DNA from: DATACZ01 sp036258795
Lineage (GTDB): Bacteria; Actinomycetota; CADDZG01; JAHWKV01
Assembly (NCBI GenBank): GCA_036258795.1
Contig: DATACZ010000054.1
Span: 1-6,166 of the forward strand
Length of the DNA stretch: 6,166 nucleotides
Direction of reading: 5' to 3'
Each line of letters starts with the position of its first letter. Position 1 is the stretch's first letter. A model generated the notes under the pieces. That model did no database searches and was not told where the DNA came from. It worked only from the letters and a program-made list of their open reading frames with translations. Below, one piece after another: positions 1 through 5,622 of the stretch. The translations under genes and the position numbers were made by a program.

Positions 1-78
1 GCCTACCCGTTTCTCGTCATAACGTTTGTTGGCTGGATCTTGGCTCTGATTGGAGAGGAGGGTGCGAAGTCCCGTTAA
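1..78 (+). CDS. C-terminal end of a membrane protein (5' part outside window)
   Basis: Frame 1 is open from the first base to TAA at 76-78 and encodes 25 residues. The first 18 or so (AYPFLVITFVGWILALIG) are almost wholly hydrophobic and aromatic, as expected of a final transmembrane helix. They are followed by a short charged tail (EEGAKSR), which could be a cytoplasmic C-terminus. The family cannot be named from so little. A chance open frame of this length is possible, but the helix-plus-charged-tail pattern and the lack of any gene over the next 180 bases favour a real gene end. Confidence 0.5.
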   Translation, partial: AYPFLVITFVGWILALIGEEGAKSR

Positions 79-95
79 GGAGTGCCGCGCCTACC

Positions 96-132
96 GGCCA
101 GGTCGGCCAGCTCGACATGGGGGTCCGGCCCC
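96..132 (+). terminator. Weak terminator-like hairpins after the upstream gene
   Basis: Two small GC-only hairpins lie between the stop at 76-78 and the next gene: GGCC 96-99 / GGCC 105-108 with a 5-base loop, and GGGG 120-123 / CCCC 129-132 with a 5-base loop. Neither is followed by a run of T. They could end upstream transcription in a GC-rich actinobacterium, but the stems are short. No convincing promoter for the following gene was found in 79-259. Confidence 0.2.
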
Positions 133-259
133 TTCCAGCACGCGCTGACCGGCATGCTCTGACGGCCTATGGAGCTTCCCGCCGCCCGTAGCTCGCTCTA
201 TGAGGCGGTGTTCCGGGCCAGGTTGGTCCAAGCGCGCTTCGGGTATGGAAGAAGGACCC

Positions 260-1228
260 GTGTCTGTCCGGATTGGCTTTCACGCCTCTCATGAGCAGTT
301 TCCGCCCTCGCATCTGTTGAGGCTCGTCCAAAGATGCGCCGAGGCTGGCTTTGACGAAGTCCAGAGCTCCGACCACATCGAGCCGTGGGGAGTTGACCAG
401 GGGGAATCGGGATTTGCATATGCCTGGCTTGGCGCGGCGATGCAGTCGATCTCTCTTCCTTTTACCGTCGTGACCGCTCCAGGCGGGCGGTACCACCCCG
501 CCATAGTGGCGCAGGCCATCGCCACGCTTGCCGAGATGTTTCACGACCGTTTCTCGGTGGCCCTCGGCTCCGGGGAGGCAATGAACGAGCACATCACGGG
601 GGCTGCGTGGCCGCCCAAGGAGATGCGCAACGACCGGCTGGGGGAGTGCGTGGACATAATTCGCCGGCTGCTGGCGGGGGAGCGGGTGACCCATGAGGGC
701 CTCGTCACGGTCCATGAAGCCAAGGTTTGGTCCCTGCCTGATAAGCCCCCTCCGCTGATGGCCGCGGCCCTTTCACCGGAAACGGCCCGGTGGGCCGGAT
801 CATGGGGTGATGGCCTCATCACAGTCAACCAGCCGGAGGACACACTTCGCCGGATCATCGAGGCTTTCCGTGAGAGGGCGGGCGACAAGCCCCTGATGTT
901 GCAGGCTCACCTGTCCTGGGCTGAGTCCGAGGAGGAGGCGGTTCAGGCGGCGCATCGGCAGTGGCGAGGTAACGTTTTTCCCGGTCCTGTCGCCCAGGAC
1001 CTACGCCTTGCCGAGCAGTTTGATGCTGCGGCCATGTTTGTCCGGCCCGAGGACATGAGAAAGTCCGTCGATATCAGCGCCGACCCTAACTGGCACGCCG
1101 ACAACCTGGCTCGCTACCGGGAGCTCGGCTTTACCACCGTCTTCTGCCATAACGTCGGGGAGAACCAGGAGGCATTCATCGACGTCTTCGGCGACAAGGT
1201 TCTGCCTCAACTGAGGAGGGCTACATGA
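260..1228 (+). CDS. LLM-class flavin oxidoreductase (TIGR03885-like)
   Basis: This is a 322-residue luciferase-like monooxygenase-fold (TIM barrel) oxidoreductase. The sequence closely fits the TIGR03885 type ('probable non-F420', FMN-dependent LLM class), whose proteins begin RIGFHASHEQFPP. Signatures, with GTG 260 as residue 1: RIGFHASHEQFPP 4-16, SDHIEPW 37-43, RYHPAIVAQA 77-86, ALGSGEAMNEHITG 101-114, and WGDGLITV 182-189. Asp38, His39, Trp43 and Glu106 line up with the active-site residues known in mycobacterial F420-dependent glucose-6-phosphate dehydrogenase. That enzyme's phosphate-binding lysines are not obvious here, so the substrate probably differs. GTG 260 is chosen because the conserved domain begins at once and GAAGGA lies just upstream; the spacing is short. 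In-frame ATGs at 245 and 200 are alternatives that would add unconserved residues. The gene is coupled to the downstream GH13 gene by an ATGA overlap. The cofactor (FMN or F420) is not decidable from sequence alone. Confidence 0.88.
   Translation: MSVRIGFHASHEQFPPSHLLRLVQRCAEAGFDEVQSSDHIEPWGVDQGESGFAYAWLGAAMQSISLPFTVVTAPGGRYHPAIVAQAIATLAEMFHDRFSVALGSGEAMNEHITGAAWPPKEMRNDRLGECVDIIRRLLAGERVTHEGLVTVHEAKVWSLPDKPPPLMAAALSPETARWAGSWGDGLITVNQPEDTLRRIIEAFRERAGDKPLMLQAHLSWAESEEEAVQAAHRQWRGNVFPGPVAQDLRLAEQFDAAAMFVRPEDMRKSVDISADPNWHADNLARYRELGFTTVFCHNVGENQEAFIDVFGDKVLPQLRRAT
1213..1220 (+). promoter_or_regulatory. Ribosome binding site inside the upstream gene
   Basis: GAGGAGGG lies 4 bases before ATG 1225 and inside the last codons of the oxidoreductase. 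It fixes the GH13 start at 1225 rather than the in-frame ATG at 1243, which has no such site. Together with the ATGA overlap it indicates translational coupling. Confidence 0.75.
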
Positions 1229-2901
1229 GCCTCGGGCTTCGCATGGACAGTGGGGACCTATGGTGGAAGCAGTCGATCCTGTACTGCCTCGACGTCAAGA
1301 CTTTCTTCGACGCCAACGATGACGGGGTGGGTGATTTCGAGGGGCTGATCCACCGGATCGACCACCTCTCGGCTCTGGGCGTGTCATGCGTATGGCTGCT
1401 CCCGTTCTACCAGAGCCCCCATCGTGACGACGGATACGACATTACAGACTTCTACTCCATCGATCCTCGATACGGCACAATCGCCGACTTTGTGGCGTTC
1501 ATCCACGCGGCAAGTGAACGGGGGATAAAGGTCATCATCGACCTGGTGGCGAACCACACCTCCGATGAACATCCATGGTTCGTCGAGTCTCGCTCCTCCC
1601 GCGAGTCTCCGAAGCGACACTGGTACATCTGGTCCGACGAGCCGATCGACGAAGCTACCTCGATCATTTTTCCGGGCCTTCAGACAACGAACTGGACGTT
1701 CGACGAGGAGTCCGGCCAGTACTACTTCCACCGTTTCCACGACTTTCAGCCCGACCTCAACCACTCAAACCGAGAGGTCCGGGAGGAGATCATGCAGATC
1801 ATGCGTTTCTGGATTCAGCTAGGCGTCGCGGGATTCCGTTTCGATGCTGCTCCGTTCTTGATCGAGACCGTAGGAGTCCACGATGAACCAAACAAGGCAC
1901 ACCATGAGTGGCTCCGTGAGTATGCGGCGTTCATCAAGAGACGGCGGGGGGACGCCGTATTGGTTGGAGAGGCCAACCTGGACCCTAAGGAGACGGCGGA
2001 ATACTTTGGTGATGGGGACGAGATGCACCTGCTTTACAACTACAGTCAGAACGCCGCTCTCCTGGCAAGTCTGGCCTCCGAGGAGGCCGAGCCTCTCGCC
2101 GATCACTTCTCAGCCCTGCCGCCCATCCCAGAGCAGTGCGGGTGGCTCAACTTTGCCCGTCTCCACGATGAGCTGAACATGGACCGCCTCGATGAACGGC
2201 GGAAGAAGACGGTGTTCGATGTCTTTGCCCCCGAAGAAAACATGCGCATATACGGGCGGGGCCTTCGCAGGAGGCTCCCACCGATGCTCGAAGGTGACAG
2301 GCGCCGGCTCGAGCTGGCCTACAGCCTGACGTTCGCGACTCCCGGGATGCCCATGCTCTTCTACGGCGAGGAGATCGGAATGGGGGACAATCTCGATCTG
2401 CCGGATCGCTTACCAGCCAGGACGGTGATGCAGTGGAGCAGTGCCGACAACGGCGGCTTCTCCGGGGGCGATCCGGCAGATATGGTCCGCCCTGTAGCAG
2501 CCGAGCCATTCGGCCCGAAGAGAGTCAACGTCAAAGATCAGCGGGATGACCCCAATTCCTTTCTGCACTGGATGCAGCGGCTGATCACGACGCGAAAGGA
2601 AAGCTCAGCCATCGGCTACGGACAGGTGGAGGTGGTCGATTCTGGACAGCCGGACGTTCTGGTCCACCGCTTCGACTGGGAGACGCATCTGGTGTTGACG
2701 GTGCACAACTTGACCGATCAGCCGAAGACGCTAAACCTCCGCCGGCTGGCCGGTGAGCGGGCTCACAATCTTGAGCTCGAGTTCGCGGATGGAAGCAAGT
2801 GGGGTGTGGAGCCTGTCGCGGATGAAGAGGTCGAGCTTCCCGGGTACGGCTATCGGTGGATCCGTGGCTTCACCCGTCCCACCAAGAATCCTCTGCCCTA
2901 G
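1225..2901 (+). CDS. GH13 alpha-amylase family, trehalose-synthase-like
   Basis: This 558-residue glycoside hydrolase family 13 enzyme most resembles the N-terminal catalytic part of trehalose synthase (TreS, maltose-trehalose transglucosylation). Visible landmarks are WWKQSILY 13-20, DDGYD 68-72, region I DLVANH 106-111, QPDLN 175-179, region II GFRFDAAP with nucleophile Asp207, region III GEAN with acid/base Glu249, and region IV HDEL with Asp315. The catalytic triad is complete. A beta-rich C-terminal domain spans about 465-548. There is no signal peptide, so it is probably cytoplasmic. Length is typical of TreS without a fused maltokinase. Two oddities are Leu313 before the region IV His-Asp, where Asn is usual, and RTVMQW (399-404) in place of the common RTPMQW. 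The stop is doubled (TAG TAG, 2899-2904). It overlaps the oxidoreductase by 4 bases. Trehalose synthase is the best guess; another alpha-glucosidase or transglucosidase activity is possible. Confidence 0.9.
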   Translation: MSLGLRMDSGDLWWKQSILYCLDVKTFFDANDDGVGDFEGLIHRIDHLSALGVSCVWLLPFYQSPHRDDGYDITDFYSIDPRYGTIADFVAFIHAASERGIKVIIDLVANHTSDEHPWFVESRSSRESPKRHWYIWSDEPIDEATSIIFPGLQTTNWTFDEESGQYYFHRFHDFQPDLNHSNREVREEIMQIMRFWIQLGVAGFRFDAAPFLIETVGVHDEPNKAHHEWLREYAAFIKRRRGDAVLVGEANLDPKETAEYFGDGDEMHLLYNYSQNAALLASLASEEAEPLADHFSALPPIPEQCGWLNFARLHDELNMDRLDERRKKTVFDVFAPEENMRIYGRGLRRRLPPMLEGDRRRLELAYSLTFATPGMPMLFYGEEIGMGDNLDLPDRLPARTVMQWSSADNGGFSGGDPADMVRPVAAEPFGPKRVNVKDQRDDPNSFLHWMQRLITTRKESSAIGYGQVEVVDSGQPDVLVHRFDWETHLVLTVHNLTDQPKTLNLRRLAGERAHNLELEFADGSKWGVEPVADEEVELPGYGYRWIRGFTRPTKNPLP

Positions 2902-2914
2902 TAGAAGCAGCGTT

Positions 2915-3310
2915 TCAGTCTCGGGCGGTAGCTTCCAGCTCCACCATCAATCCCTCGAAAGCCAAGCGAGAAATGCCCAAAAGAGTGCTGGGCGGCCTAA
3001 CGCCGGCTGGCCCTAGCCTTTCACCTAGAACAGCGGCATTCTGAAAGAAGGCATCCATATCCGTCGTGTAGATGTTGAGCCGCACCACGTTGCTGAGGGT
3101 CATGCCTGCACCTTTCAGGACCGCCTCCAAATTGTCGAGAGCCAGGCCGAGCTGGGCCCCCATGTCATCGGGGTGCTGTGGGCTTCCTTCCGCATCGACC
3201 GAGGTCTGGCCCGAGCAAACCAGCTCGCGTTGGTGGCCCTCGATGACCTCCGCCTGGTTGAAGCCAAACTGAAGGGACCACTCCCATGGGTTGACGGGTG
3301 TCCTTTGCAT
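2915..3310 (-). CDS. RidA/YjgF family protein, Arg-less subgroup
   Basis: This 131-residue protein has the full length and fold pattern of the YjgF/YER057c/UK114 (Rid) family: CSGQTSVDAEG 32-42, LALDNLEAVLKGAG 56-69, VVRLNIYTTDMDAF 75-88 and the closing LMVELEATA 121-129. RidA itself is a cytosolic trimer that hydrolyses reactive enamine/imine intermediates. Aligned by eye with E. coli RidA, Glu124 matches the conserved Glu120, but Ser108 falls where catalytic Arg105 should be. It therefore probably belongs to a Rid subgroup lacking proven imine deaminase activity. The ATG at 3310 is supported by a tandem AGGAG site. The gene converges on the GH13 gene with a 13-base gap, so the two are on opposite transcripts, and nothing shows a functional link. 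Confidence 0.9.
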   Translation of the reverse strand: MQRTPVNPWEWSLQFGFNQAEVIEGHQRELVCSGQTSVDAEGSPQHPDDMGAQLGLALDNLEAVLKGAGMTLSNVVRLNIYTTDMDAFFQNAAVLGERLGPAGVRPPSTLLGISRLAFEGLMVELEATARD

Positions 3311-3315
3311 CTTCT

Positions 3316-3325
3316 CTCCTCTCCT
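3316..3325 (-). promoter_or_regulatory. Tandem Shine-Dalgarno of the RidA-family gene
   Basis: On the minus strand two adjacent AGGAG motifs (3325-3321 and 3320-3316) precede ATG 3310 by 10 and 5 bases. This is a strong site that decides the start. Confidence 0.75.
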
Positions 3326-3330
3326 CGGGT

Positions 3331-3773
3331 AGCGATGGAATTGTGGCCTTCAGGGTGGGCAACCCTGCGTCCTCTGCGTCGAGGGATGCCGTGGGCGTGA
3401 AGGAGACTACTCGGGAGCTTCTATCTCGTCCCCCGGCGATATGGGGACCTGTGGCCCTCCCGGCTGCCCCTCCACTCCGGCATTTTCCGTGCGGGGTCCC
3501 ACACCGGGAGGAGTGGGATCAGCCTCATCAGGTTCTACGGTTCCGTCCTCGGATCTGCGGTCATCGGGGTATCGGTCCATTCGTTCCCCCTGCTTGGCCC
3601 TCGATGCCGATTAGGCTTCCCGGTCGGGGTAAGGAACAAACTCTTCAGTGGCTGCGCCCTAGCGATCTGGTTTCGGCCGTAGGATGATCTGCCGGGCGCC
3701 GAGATTAACCGGCGCGGCGACGTGCTTACGGCGCAGAATCATGCCGCCTAAGAGCCTCATTCTTTAAAAATCG
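3331..3773. other. Gene-poor structured intergenic region
   Basis: About 440 bases between the RidA-family gene and the divIVA-like promoter hold no gene I can support. Strong inverted repeats are visible: GTCCCC 3428-3433 / GGGGAC 3443-3448 with a 9-base loop; CCTCCCGG 3456-3463 / CCGGGAGG 3504-3511, enclosing CCCC 3467-3470 / GGGG 3493-3496; and GCC-GG-GCGCC 3691-3700 / GGCGCGGC 3711-3718. I compared it by eye with tRNA, tmRNA, RNase P RNA, SRP RNA, and TPP, cobalamin and guanidine riboswitches. None matches. It may hold a long 5' leader of the minus-strand gene, an unrecognised structured RNA, or decayed sequence. An open frame at 3298-3687 (+) has no familiar motif, no ribosome site, and overlaps the RidA start antisense. 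Confidence 0.4.
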
Positions 3774-3804
3774 TTGACCAGGCTTAACTATCGCAAGGTA
3801 CAAT
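3774..3804 (+). promoter_or_regulatory. Sigma-70-type promoter, probably leaderless transcript
   Basis: TTGACC at 3774-3779 (5/6 to the -35 consensus) and TACAAT at 3799-3804 (5/6 to the -10 consensus, fitting actinobacterial TANNNT) are 19 bases apart, slightly longer than the ideal 17-18. An A/T-rich stretch at 3759-3771 lies just upstream, like an UP element. A start of transcription 6-7 bases past the -10 would fall at about 3811, three bases before GTG 3814. There is no Shine-Dalgarno in between, so the mRNA would be essentially leaderless. Confidence 0.65.
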
Positions 3805-3813
3805 GCCCCTACT

Positions 3814-4536
3814 GTGGACCCTCATGAGATTGAACATGCGGAGTTCCCGCTGGCCCTTCGTGGGTACGACCCTCAGCAGGTTCGAGCGTTCCTGGCTGAA
3901 GTAGCCTCTGAATTTCGTTCAGCAAGCGCCACGAAAACTCCTGCCGACCAGTTGGGACACCGTATCTCCGCGATCTTGAATTCCGCCGAGCAGGCTGCCG
4001 ACGACCTCACCTCCAGCGCAAAGTTCAAAGCGGAAGAGATTCGTAAAGCGGCCATTGAAGAAGCAGGAAGAACCAACAACGCCGCCATGCGGCAGCTGGA
4101 CGAGGCGAATCGCATAAGGGAACAGGCCGAGAAAGACGCGGAGGCGATACGTGCGGCAGCTCGATCCGAGGCCGACCGCATCGAAAACGAAGCGCAGAAG
4201 TTTGCCGCCTCATTGGAGAAAGAGGCCCGGGAATATGCCGCTTCCATTGAGCACGAAGCTCGTATCAAGGCGACCAGCCTGGAGCGTGCCGCCAGCGCGA
4301 ACGTGACGGGCGTGCTCGCCGAGGCAAGAACCCGGTATGAGCGCCTCCGCGCAGCTGAAGAAGAGGCCTTGACGCGCCTTGCCACAGTGGAGTCTCTTTT
4401 GCGCAACGCTCGAGAATCGGTCGAATCTGCAGAGCCGTCGGAAGGCCTCGATGGGCTGATCGCCGGCGTACTGCCGGATACCAAGGCTAACCACCCACGC
4501 TCCGTCTACCCCGAAGACGAAGCCGAAGGGGCTTAG
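3814..4536 (+). CDS. DivIVA-domain coiled-coil protein
   Basis: This 240-residue protein has a canonical short DivIVA N-terminal domain at about residues 5-35: hydrophobic FPLALRGYDPQQVRAFLAEV with the signature RGYD at 16-19. A very long Ala/Glu/Lys/Arg-rich coiled coil follows (about 45-205), then an acidic, proline-containing tail (EDEAEGA). The domain in DivIVA/Wag31 binds curved membrane at cell poles and septa, and the coiled coil drives oligomerisation. Much of the coil runs in 11-residue rather than 7-residue steps, most clearly three repeats at 126-158. That is reminiscent of Streptomyces Scy, a coiled-coil partner of DivIVA. GTG 3814 is chosen because the domain starts directly after it, no upstream start is in frame, and the promoter sits immediately before. 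A hairpin at 4547 follows. Full-length Wag31/DivIVA is less likely because the C-terminus differs; a small DivIVA paralogue is the better call. Confidence 0.85.
   Translation: MDPHEIEHAEFPLALRGYDPQQVRAFLAEVASEFRSASATKTPADQLGHRISAILNSAEQAADDLTSSAKFKAEEIRKAAIEEAGRTNNAAMRQLDEANRIREQAEKDAEAIRAAARSEADRIENEAQKFAASLEKEAREYAASIEHEARIKATSLERAASANVTGVLAEARTRYERLRAAEEEALTRLATVESLLRNARESVESAEPSEGLDGLIAGVLPDTKANHPRSVYPEDEAEGA
4189..4287 (+). repeat. Three tandem 11-codon coiled-coil repeats
   Basis: Residues 126-136, 137-147 and 148-158 read EAQKFAASLEK, EAREYAASIEH and EARIKATSLER, an 11-residue period with consensus EA-x-x-(F/Y/K)-A-(A/T)-S-(L/I)-E-x. Weaker 11-residue periodicity precedes it from about residue 73, with a 7-residue phase slip near 119-126. 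Hendecads favour straight or slightly right-handed coiled coils. Confidence 0.75.
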
Positions 4537-4546
4537 AAGGTACAGA

Positions 4547-4566
4547 GCCGGGCATTATTGCCCGGC
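4547..4566 (+). terminator. Perfect 8-bp stem-loop after the DivIVA-domain gene
   Basis: GCCGGGCA (4547-4554) and TGCCCGGC (4559-4566) pair perfectly around a TTAT loop, 10 bases after the stop codon. No T-run follows. Actinobacterial terminators often lack one, so this is a likely intrinsic terminator or 3'-end stabiliser. Confidence 0.6.
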
Positions 4567-4657
4567 ACCCATCAACCCACCAATCCAGGATCGTCCGTCC
4601 CGCCCGGGCCGCTCACTCTGTTGCTGAACTAGGGAAAATGGTAGTCTTGTCAACCCC

Positions 4658-4666
4658 TGTGGATAA
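4658..4666 (-). other. Perfect DnaA-box match
   Basis: TGTGGATAA on the + strand is the exact complement of the consensus DnaA box TTATCCACA. It sits inside an imperfect palindrome flanked by CCCC (4654-4657) and GGGG (4670-4673). I saw only this one exact match in the window, so it is not an origin by itself. It could be a DnaA regulatory site for the next gene, or chance. Confidence 0.4.
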
Positions 4667-4709
4667 CCTGGGGACGAGATTGAGGGTTGCAAGTCTCGTC
4701 TGTGACGGT

Positions 4710-4768
4710 AGAACCCTTCCGGTTGCAGCAACACCACAGCGGGGTGAACTGCCGGAGACCGGGGTTCT
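4710..4768 (+). promoter_or_regulatory. Foldable 5' leader before the second coiled-coil gene
   Basis: AGAACC (4710-4715) pairs with GGTTCT (4763-4768), and after a 3-base bulge CCGG (4719-4722) pairs with CCGG (4759-4762). This closes a domain containing two small hairpins: TTG 4723-4725 / CAA 4729-4731, and CACC 4732-4735 / GGTG 4743-4746. The domain ends 4 bases before the Shine-Dalgarno GGAGGG. It matches no riboswitch class I know. A weak TTGCAA (4687-4692) / TAGAAC (4709-4714) promoter-like pair overlaps its start. Confidence 0.3.
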
Positions 4769-4772
4769 GCGT

Positions 4773-4778
4773 GGAGGG
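4773..4778 (+). promoter_or_regulatory. Ribosome binding site for GTG 4787
   Basis: GGAGGG lies 8 bases before GTG 4787, an ideal spacing. It supports this start over the in-frame ATG at 4805, which would put the site 26 bases away. Confidence 0.65.
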
Positions 4779-4786
4779 CCCGATTT

Positions 4787-5620
4787 GTGCGCGATGTTAG
4801 GCAAATGAAGCTGGTTGTTGACCTATTGAGCAACAACCCGCTCGCGTCCGTTCCCGATGGCCCCGAAGTTGCCCAGCAGGATGTCTGGGAGTGGCTCCAG
4901 AAGGTCACCCATGAATTCGAAGCCCTACGCGCCGTCAACGGAAAGCTCGCTACGCGCGTTAAGGAGCTGGAGCGCATGTTGGAGGGCGCCAGCTCCATGA
5001 GCGACGACGAGCTACTGGCCGAGCTGCCCTCTAGGATGGCGCGTGCCCTTCAGTCATCGCAGGAAGTGGCGTCCGAGATTGTCAAGCGTGCACACGCCCG
5101 CGAGAAAGAGATTTTGCAGGGTGCTCAGGAGGCCGCAGCCTCCATTGCTCACAAAAAGGACGTAGAGGCCGCCGAAGTTCTCCGGCGAGCAACTGCGGAA
5201 GCCCAGGCTTATGTCGCCGAAGCTCGCTCGGACGGTGAGCAGATCGTTGCCGATGCGCACTCCGAGGCCAAGCAGATGGTGGCCGAAGCGCGATTTCAGC
5301 GGGATCGCATCCTTTCGGCCCTCGAGGAACAGCGAGCGGAGCTGATAGAGGAGATTCGAGCGTTGGAAGCGGGGCGCGCACATCTGCTGGATGCCTTGGC
5401 ATCTGTGCGCAGTACGCTCGAGGGGGATTACGCACGTGGAAGCGGTCCTGGGCCTTCAAGGAAGGAATCGAGCGTCTTATATGGCGAAGGCCCGACCCCG
5501 ACGACGCAGGAGGCCCTGCTGTCGTATGGAAATGGTCAGGGATCGGCGAGGAAGGAAACGATCAAGCGCCGCCGCCATCAGCAGGTGATCACCAGACACC
5601 CCACGAGGCGACCCGGGTAG
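4787..5620 (+). CDS. DivIVA-like coiled-coil protein with degenerate N-terminus and basic tail
   Basis: This 277-residue soluble protein has a short N-terminal segment, then a first coil (about 32-65, VWEWLQKVTHEFEALRAVNG...) that looks like the second half of a DivIVA domain, with Trp34, Trp36 and Phe44 in hydrophobic positions. No RGYD-type signature precedes it. A linker and helix (70-120) lead into an Ala/Glu coil (125-200) with 11-residue repeats at 137-169 of the form x-E-A-x-x-(Y/I/M)-V-A-(E/D)-A-(R/H), typical of actinobacterial DivIVA/Wag31 relatives. From about 212 the chain is Gly/Ser/Pro-rich and disordered. It ends in a strongly basic tail (KRRRHQQ... at 260 on), which could touch nucleic acid or membrane. 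The start is set by the ribosome site at 4773. A hairpin at 5623 follows. A polar-growth or septal scaffold role is inferred from family and from the neighbouring DivIVA gene. Confidence 0.75.
   Translation: MRDVRQMKLVVDLLSNNPLASVPDGPEVAQQDVWEWLQKVTHEFEALRAVNGKLATRVKELERMLEGASSMSDDELLAELPSRMARALQSSQEVASEIVKRAHAREKEILQGAQEAAASIAHKKDVEAAEVLRRATAEAQAYVAEARSDGEQIVADAHSEAKQMVAEARFQRDRILSALEEQRAELIEEIRALEAGRAHLLDALASVRSTLEGDYARGSGPGPSRKESSVLYGEGPTPTTQEALLSYGNGQGSARKETIKRRRHQQVITRHPTRRPG
5195..5293 (+). repeat. Three 11-codon coiled-coil repeats
   Basis: Residues 137-147, 148-158 and 159-169 read AEAQAYVAEAR, SDGEQIVADAH and SEAKQMVAEAR, sharing Val-Ala-acidic-Ala-basic at the end of each unit. They are the same length as the hendecads in the upstream DivIVA gene but have a different consensus, so similarity of fold rather than recent duplication is the simplest reading. 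Confidence 0.7.
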
Positions 5621-5622
5621 AC

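Noticed and set aside
3495..3540. TPP-riboswitch-like and hammerhead-like words on the minus strand (AACCTGAT, CTGATGA ... GAAA)
   Set aside because: There is no CTGAGA half for TPP, and the stem II that a hammerhead needs next to CTGATGA and GAAA does not pair.
3298..3687. 129-codon + strand open frame
   Set aside because: It overlaps the start of the RidA-family gene antisense, has no ribosome site or recognisable domain, and its composition does not resemble the neighbouring genes.
3659..3742. 27-codon minus-strand frame (MILRRKHVAAPVNLGARQ...) divergent from the DivIVA-domain gene
   Set aside because: It reads like a plausible basic peptide, but it has no proper ribosome site or promoter, and frames of this length are common by chance in GC-rich DNA.
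3540..3742. Cobalamin-riboswitch-like pieces on the minus strand (GCCACTG followed later by GGGAAG)
   Set aside because: The B12 box and the GGTG...CCCGC..ACTGT core are absent, and the downstream gene is RidA-like, not a cobalamin gene.
3803..3813. ATG at 3803 as the start of the DivIVA-domain gene
   Set aside because: It is out of frame with the conserved domain and overlaps the -10 hexamer.
4547..4786. Replication origin in the gap with the DnaA box
   Set aside because: There is only one exact box, no AT-rich unwinding element, and none of the usual dnaA, dnaN or rpmH neighbours.
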